Shown here piece by piece: positions 61,725 to 64,000 of a DNA stretch of 64,000 bases (position 1 is its first letter; every line of letters begins with the position of its first letter). The notes beneath the pieces were generated by a model, which was given only the letters and a program-made list of their open reading frames with translations, was not told the DNA's origin and did no database searches. The position numbers were made by a program, and so were the translations under genes. The stretch spans positions 372,001 to 436,000 of the forward strand of contig NZ_JAERRF010000006.1 of NCBI RefSeq assembly GCF_016741875.1. Direction: 5' to 3'. This stretch comes from Streptomyces coffeae. Lineage in GTDB: Bacteria > Actinomycetota > Actinomycetes > Streptomycetales > Streptomycetaceae.

Positions 61725-62553
61725 TCAGCCGAAGCCCGGCAGATGCGCGAACGCTCCCGGGCGGCGGGCGGCCGGCCGCAGCAGGTGGATCGTGGAGCGC
61801 ACCACCTGTTCCTTGACGCGGGCTGCCATGCCACCGCGTAGCACCACGTCGCGCGGGGAGTCATCGGCGCGGACGGCCTGGATCAGACCGCCGGGGCGGC
61901 CGAGGCTCCATCGGCCGTGGCAGGCGGCCCGGACCACCGCGTCGGAGCCGAGGTCCTCGGGGCGCGCCACCGTGCGGCTCTCCTCGATCCGGACGCCGAT
62001 GCCGGTCAGTGTCGCCCGTGCGTGCGCACGGCCCTTCGGGGACAGCCCGGGGCCGATCGCCCCTCCGGTGACCAGCCGGACGCGCCACTCACGCTGTGTT
62101 TCGGCGACCTCGGCGGCCGGTTCGAGCCCGGTCAGCCCGCCACCGACCACCGACAGTTCGCCGGGACCGTCGAGCAGGCGCTTGTGCGGCTCGGCGGCGG
62201 TCTCGGGGGTGAAGGCCCGCTCACCGGGGTCGGCGGTGCGGCTGCCGAGCGCGTACACCAGCCGGTCGTACGGCAGTTCGCGGCCGTTGTCCATGGCGAC
62301 CCGGCGGGCGGTGGGGTCGATCCGCGTGGCGCCCCGCGCCCCTCGCCGCCGGGCCGAAGCCCCGGGGGAGACCCTGGGCGAAGCGGGCCACCCTCTCGTT
62401 CCATCGAGCCCGGGCCTTTGTCGGGCGTGTCACGAGGCGTGCCTCGGCGGGCGGTTCGCGCACCTGCTCACCCAGCCACGACCGCAGGGCCGTCACCCGC
62501 TCGTCCCCGGACGGCAGGGCGGTCATCAGGGTGTAGGCGCTGCCGCCCGGCAC
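61725..62553 (-). pseudogene. Broken FAD/NAD(P)-dependent oxidoreductase
   Basis: The minus frame from ~62340 reads GATRIDPTARRVAMDNGREL, PYDRLVYALGSRTADPG and LSVVGGGLTGLEPAAEVAET, as in type II NADH dehydrogenase-like flavoproteins. The N-terminal FAD-binding Rossmann domain is missing from this frame. Upstream fragments (RWNERVARFAQGLP near 62390) sit in another frame, and the C-terminal end (KEQVVRSTIHLLRPAARRPG) is shortened. Frameshift plus deletions are the simplest reading. Ordering of the fragments is partly inferred. Confidence 0.55.
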
Positions 62554-62587
62554 AAAGCCGAACGGGCGACCGCCGGGCCCACCCGCG

Positions 62588-62959
62588 GTGTCGGCACCAC
62601 GTCCGTACCTGGCCTTCGCGGAAACCGCCGCCGCCCTCGCCGCGCCGGACGTGGCGGAACAGTGCGCGCGCTACGCGGCGGCGCGCGGCGCGGGGAGGGA
62701 CCTGCCGGCCTGGCGTGCCACCGACGCCGCACCGCTCGCCCTGGTCCATGCCGCCCGCGCGGCGACCCCAGGCCGTCCTGTCGTCGCGGGCAGCGCCGAG
62801 CGCCCCGCGCGGATACGGGACCTGGCGGCGGCCGGAGCGGAAGCGTTCACGGTCGGCTCGGCGGCCGTGGCCGGGGCCTTCGCCCCGCGCCTGGGAACCC
62901 TGCGCGGGCGGCTCGGCGCGATCATGGCGGACGCGGCGCACCCGGACGGCGGGGCATAG
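62588..62959 (+). CDS. Chimeric or remnant ORF with maleylpyruvate-isomerase-like start and TIM-barrel-like end
   Basis: 123 residues from GTG 62588 without an SD. The start YLAFAETAAALAAPDVAEQ resembles the N-terminus of mycothiol-dependent maleylpyruvate isomerase-like proteins. The end PARIRDLAAAGAEAFTVGSA resembles the phosphate-binding strand of small TIM-barrel enzymes. The join between unrelated families and its overlap with the decayed oxidoreductase suggest a relic rather than a working gene. I would treat it as doubtful. Confidence 0.3.
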   Translation: MSAPRPYLAFAETAAALAAPDVAEQCARYAAARGAGRDLPAWRATDAAPLALVHAARAATPGRPVVAGSAERPARIRDLAAAGAEAFTVGSAAVAGAFAPRLGTLRGRLGAIMADAAHPDGGA

Positions 62960-62985
62960 ACGGCGATCACCCGTAAAATAGTGAT

Positions 62986-64000
62986 ATGGGCAGCGGCAAC
63001 GAAGGCCCTGAAGACTTCGGGCCAGACCCACTGGGCGATTTCCTCGCACGCTTCCTCGGGACCGGGCCGGCCGGGCAGCGGTCCGACTCCCGCCATGTCG
63101 ACTTCGGCCGTCTGATGAGCGAAACGGCACGGAATCTCGTCTCCTCCGCTGCGTCGTACGCCGCCGAGCACGGCAGTACCGACCTGGACACCGAGCATCT
63201 GCTGCGGGCGGCACTCCTCGCCGAACCCACCCGCACGATGGTCAGCCGCGCCGGGGCCGACCCCGACCGGCTCGCGGAGCAGATCGACCGGGAGGCGGGG
63301 GAGGGGCCGCCGCGCAACTCGGTGGCCGTCACCCCCGCGGTCAAGCGGGCCCTGCTCGACGCCCATGAAATAGCCCGCTCCCGGGGCTCCTCGTACATCG
63401 GCCCCGAGCATGTGCTGATCGCGCTGGCCGCCAACCGGGACTCCACGGCGGGCCAGATCCTCAACGCCGCCCGCTTCGAACCCCGGCCCAGCCCCCAGGG
63501 CGGTCTCGCGGCGGGAGCCGGCCCGGTGGACCAGCGGCCCGTGATGGACCGCCGGAACACCCCCAGTCTGGACCGTTTCGGCCGCGATCTGACCGAGCTG
63601 GCCCGCGAGGGCCGCATCGACCCGGTGATCGGCCGCGACGAGGAGATCGAGCAGAGCATCGAGGTGCTCGCCCGCCGGGGCAAGAACAACCCGGTGCTCA
63701 TCGGCGAGGCCGGGGTCGGCAAGACCGCCGTCGTCGAAGGACTGGCCCAGCGGATCGCCGACGCCGATGTGCCGGACATCCTGCTCGGCCGCCGGGTCAT
63801 CCAGCTCGACTTCGCGGGCATCGTGGCGGGCACCCGCTTCCGCGGTGACTTCGAACAGCGGCTCACCGGCATCATCGACGAGATCCGCGACAACTCCGAC
63901 GATTTGATCATCTTCATCGACGAGCTGCACACCGTCGTCGGCGCCGGAGGAGGCTCCGAAGGCGGCTCGATGGACGCCAGCAACCTCCTCAAGCCCGCAC
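62986..64000 (+). CDS. ClpC-like Clp ATPase, N-terminal part (runs off the window)
   Basis: 338 residues visible. A Gly/Asp-rich lead (residues 1-38), then the two Clp_N repeats (residues ~42-155, [40 protein letters not shown]). A linker follows, then AAA-1 with [20 protein letters not shown], Walker A GEAGVGKT (residues 240-247) and Walker B IIFIDELH (308-315). These ATPases unfold substrates for ClpP or disaggregate proteins. ATG 62986 has no clear SD and may be leaderless; the region just upstream is AT-rich. The C-terminal half is outside the window, so ClpC versus ClpB cannot be settled. Confidence 0.85.
   Translation, partial: MGSGNEGPEDFGPDPLGDFLARFLGTGPAGQRSDSRHVDFGRLMSETARNLVSSAASYAAEHGSTDLDTEHLLRAALLAEPTRTMVSRAGADPDRLAEQIDREAGEGPPRNSVAVTPAVKRALLDAHEIARSRGSSYIGPEHVLIALAANRDSTAGQILNAARFEPRPSPQGGLAAGAGPVDQRPVMDRRNTPSLDRFGRDLTELAREGRIDPVIGRDEEIEQSIEVLARRGKNNPVLIGEAGVGKTAVVEGLAQRIADADVPDILLGRRVIQLDFAGIVAGTRFRGDFEQRLTGIIDEIRDNSDDLIIFIDELHTVVGAGGGSEGGSMDASNLLKPA

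Overview
The window is very GC-rich, with pervasive G/C third positions, frequent GTG/TTG starts and purine-rich Shine-Dalgarno sites. Together with mycothiol/DinB-type proteins, polyprenol-phosphate mannosyltransferases, a DUF6153 small secreted protein and Streptomyces-style intergenic repeats, this points to a Streptomyces (or very close actinomycete) chromosome, in accessory or flanking territory rather than a ribosomal core. I see no tRNA, rRNA, CRISPR array, prophage, or complete NRPS/PKS cluster.

Layout. 1-13 kb: DMT transporter end, polysaccharide deacetylase, class II fumarase, GNATs, a LysR/SnoaL pair beside the wreck of a flavin monooxygenase, PiT phosphate transporter, pentapeptide-repeat proteins, a DUF89/ARMT1 protein, a secreted three-repeat protein, and a diaminopropionate ammonia-lyase-like enzyme. 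13-15 kb: an ArsR-SRPBCC fusion regulator with a 20-bp palindromic operator, a tautomerase and a DinB protein. 15-23.6 kb: the most coherent system, a catabolic locus. Cytochrome P450 and a glutamine-synthetase-like ligase are divergent from acetoacetate-decarboxylase-like protein, HpaE-like aldehyde dehydrogenase, HpaD/HpcB-like extradiol dioxygenase, HpaG-like fumarylacetoacetate hydrolase and a C26 amidotransferase-like protein, closed by a convergent MarR regulator. Three copies of one 14-bp motif lie in its two promoter regions. 23.6-38 kb: ArsR-like regulator, Tat-exported phospholipase C, CapA-like protein, methyltransferase, a translationally coupled flippase/GT87/MptB mannosyltransferase trio, a complete P450-ferredoxin-reductase operon, and a FUSC transporter.

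38-42.4 kb: a six-gene alkylation-damage operon (Ada-AraC-AlkA fusion, Ogt, 2OG oxygenase, Ada zinc-domain mini-protein, unknown protein, AlkB) with repeated candidate operator elements before the first two genes. 42.5-57 kb: DMT transporter, orphan AceE-like E1, an SDR whose 3' end was replaced by a ~190-bp MITE, a DUF4032 kinase-like protein, an orphan type II thioesterase, two tandem RimK-like ATP-grasp ligases, the pseudouridine catabolic pair psuK-psuG (PsuK with its own HTH and a palindrome just upstream), a GT39 membrane glycosyltransferase and small secreted proteins. 57-64 kb: azlCD with a divergent XRE-cupin regulator and direct-repeat operators, an FHA protein plus Ser/Thr kinase, a patch of decayed genes, and the start of a ClpC-like ATPase.

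The best leads are the 15-23.6 kb locus, which pairs gamma-glutamylation-type enzymes with homoprotocatechuate-type meta-cleavage enzymes under a shared MarR motif, and the alkylation operon with its repeated sites. Gene decay is visible in several places: flavin monooxygenase, maleylpyruvate isomerase, C26 amidotransferase, FAD oxidoreductase and the SDR 3' end.
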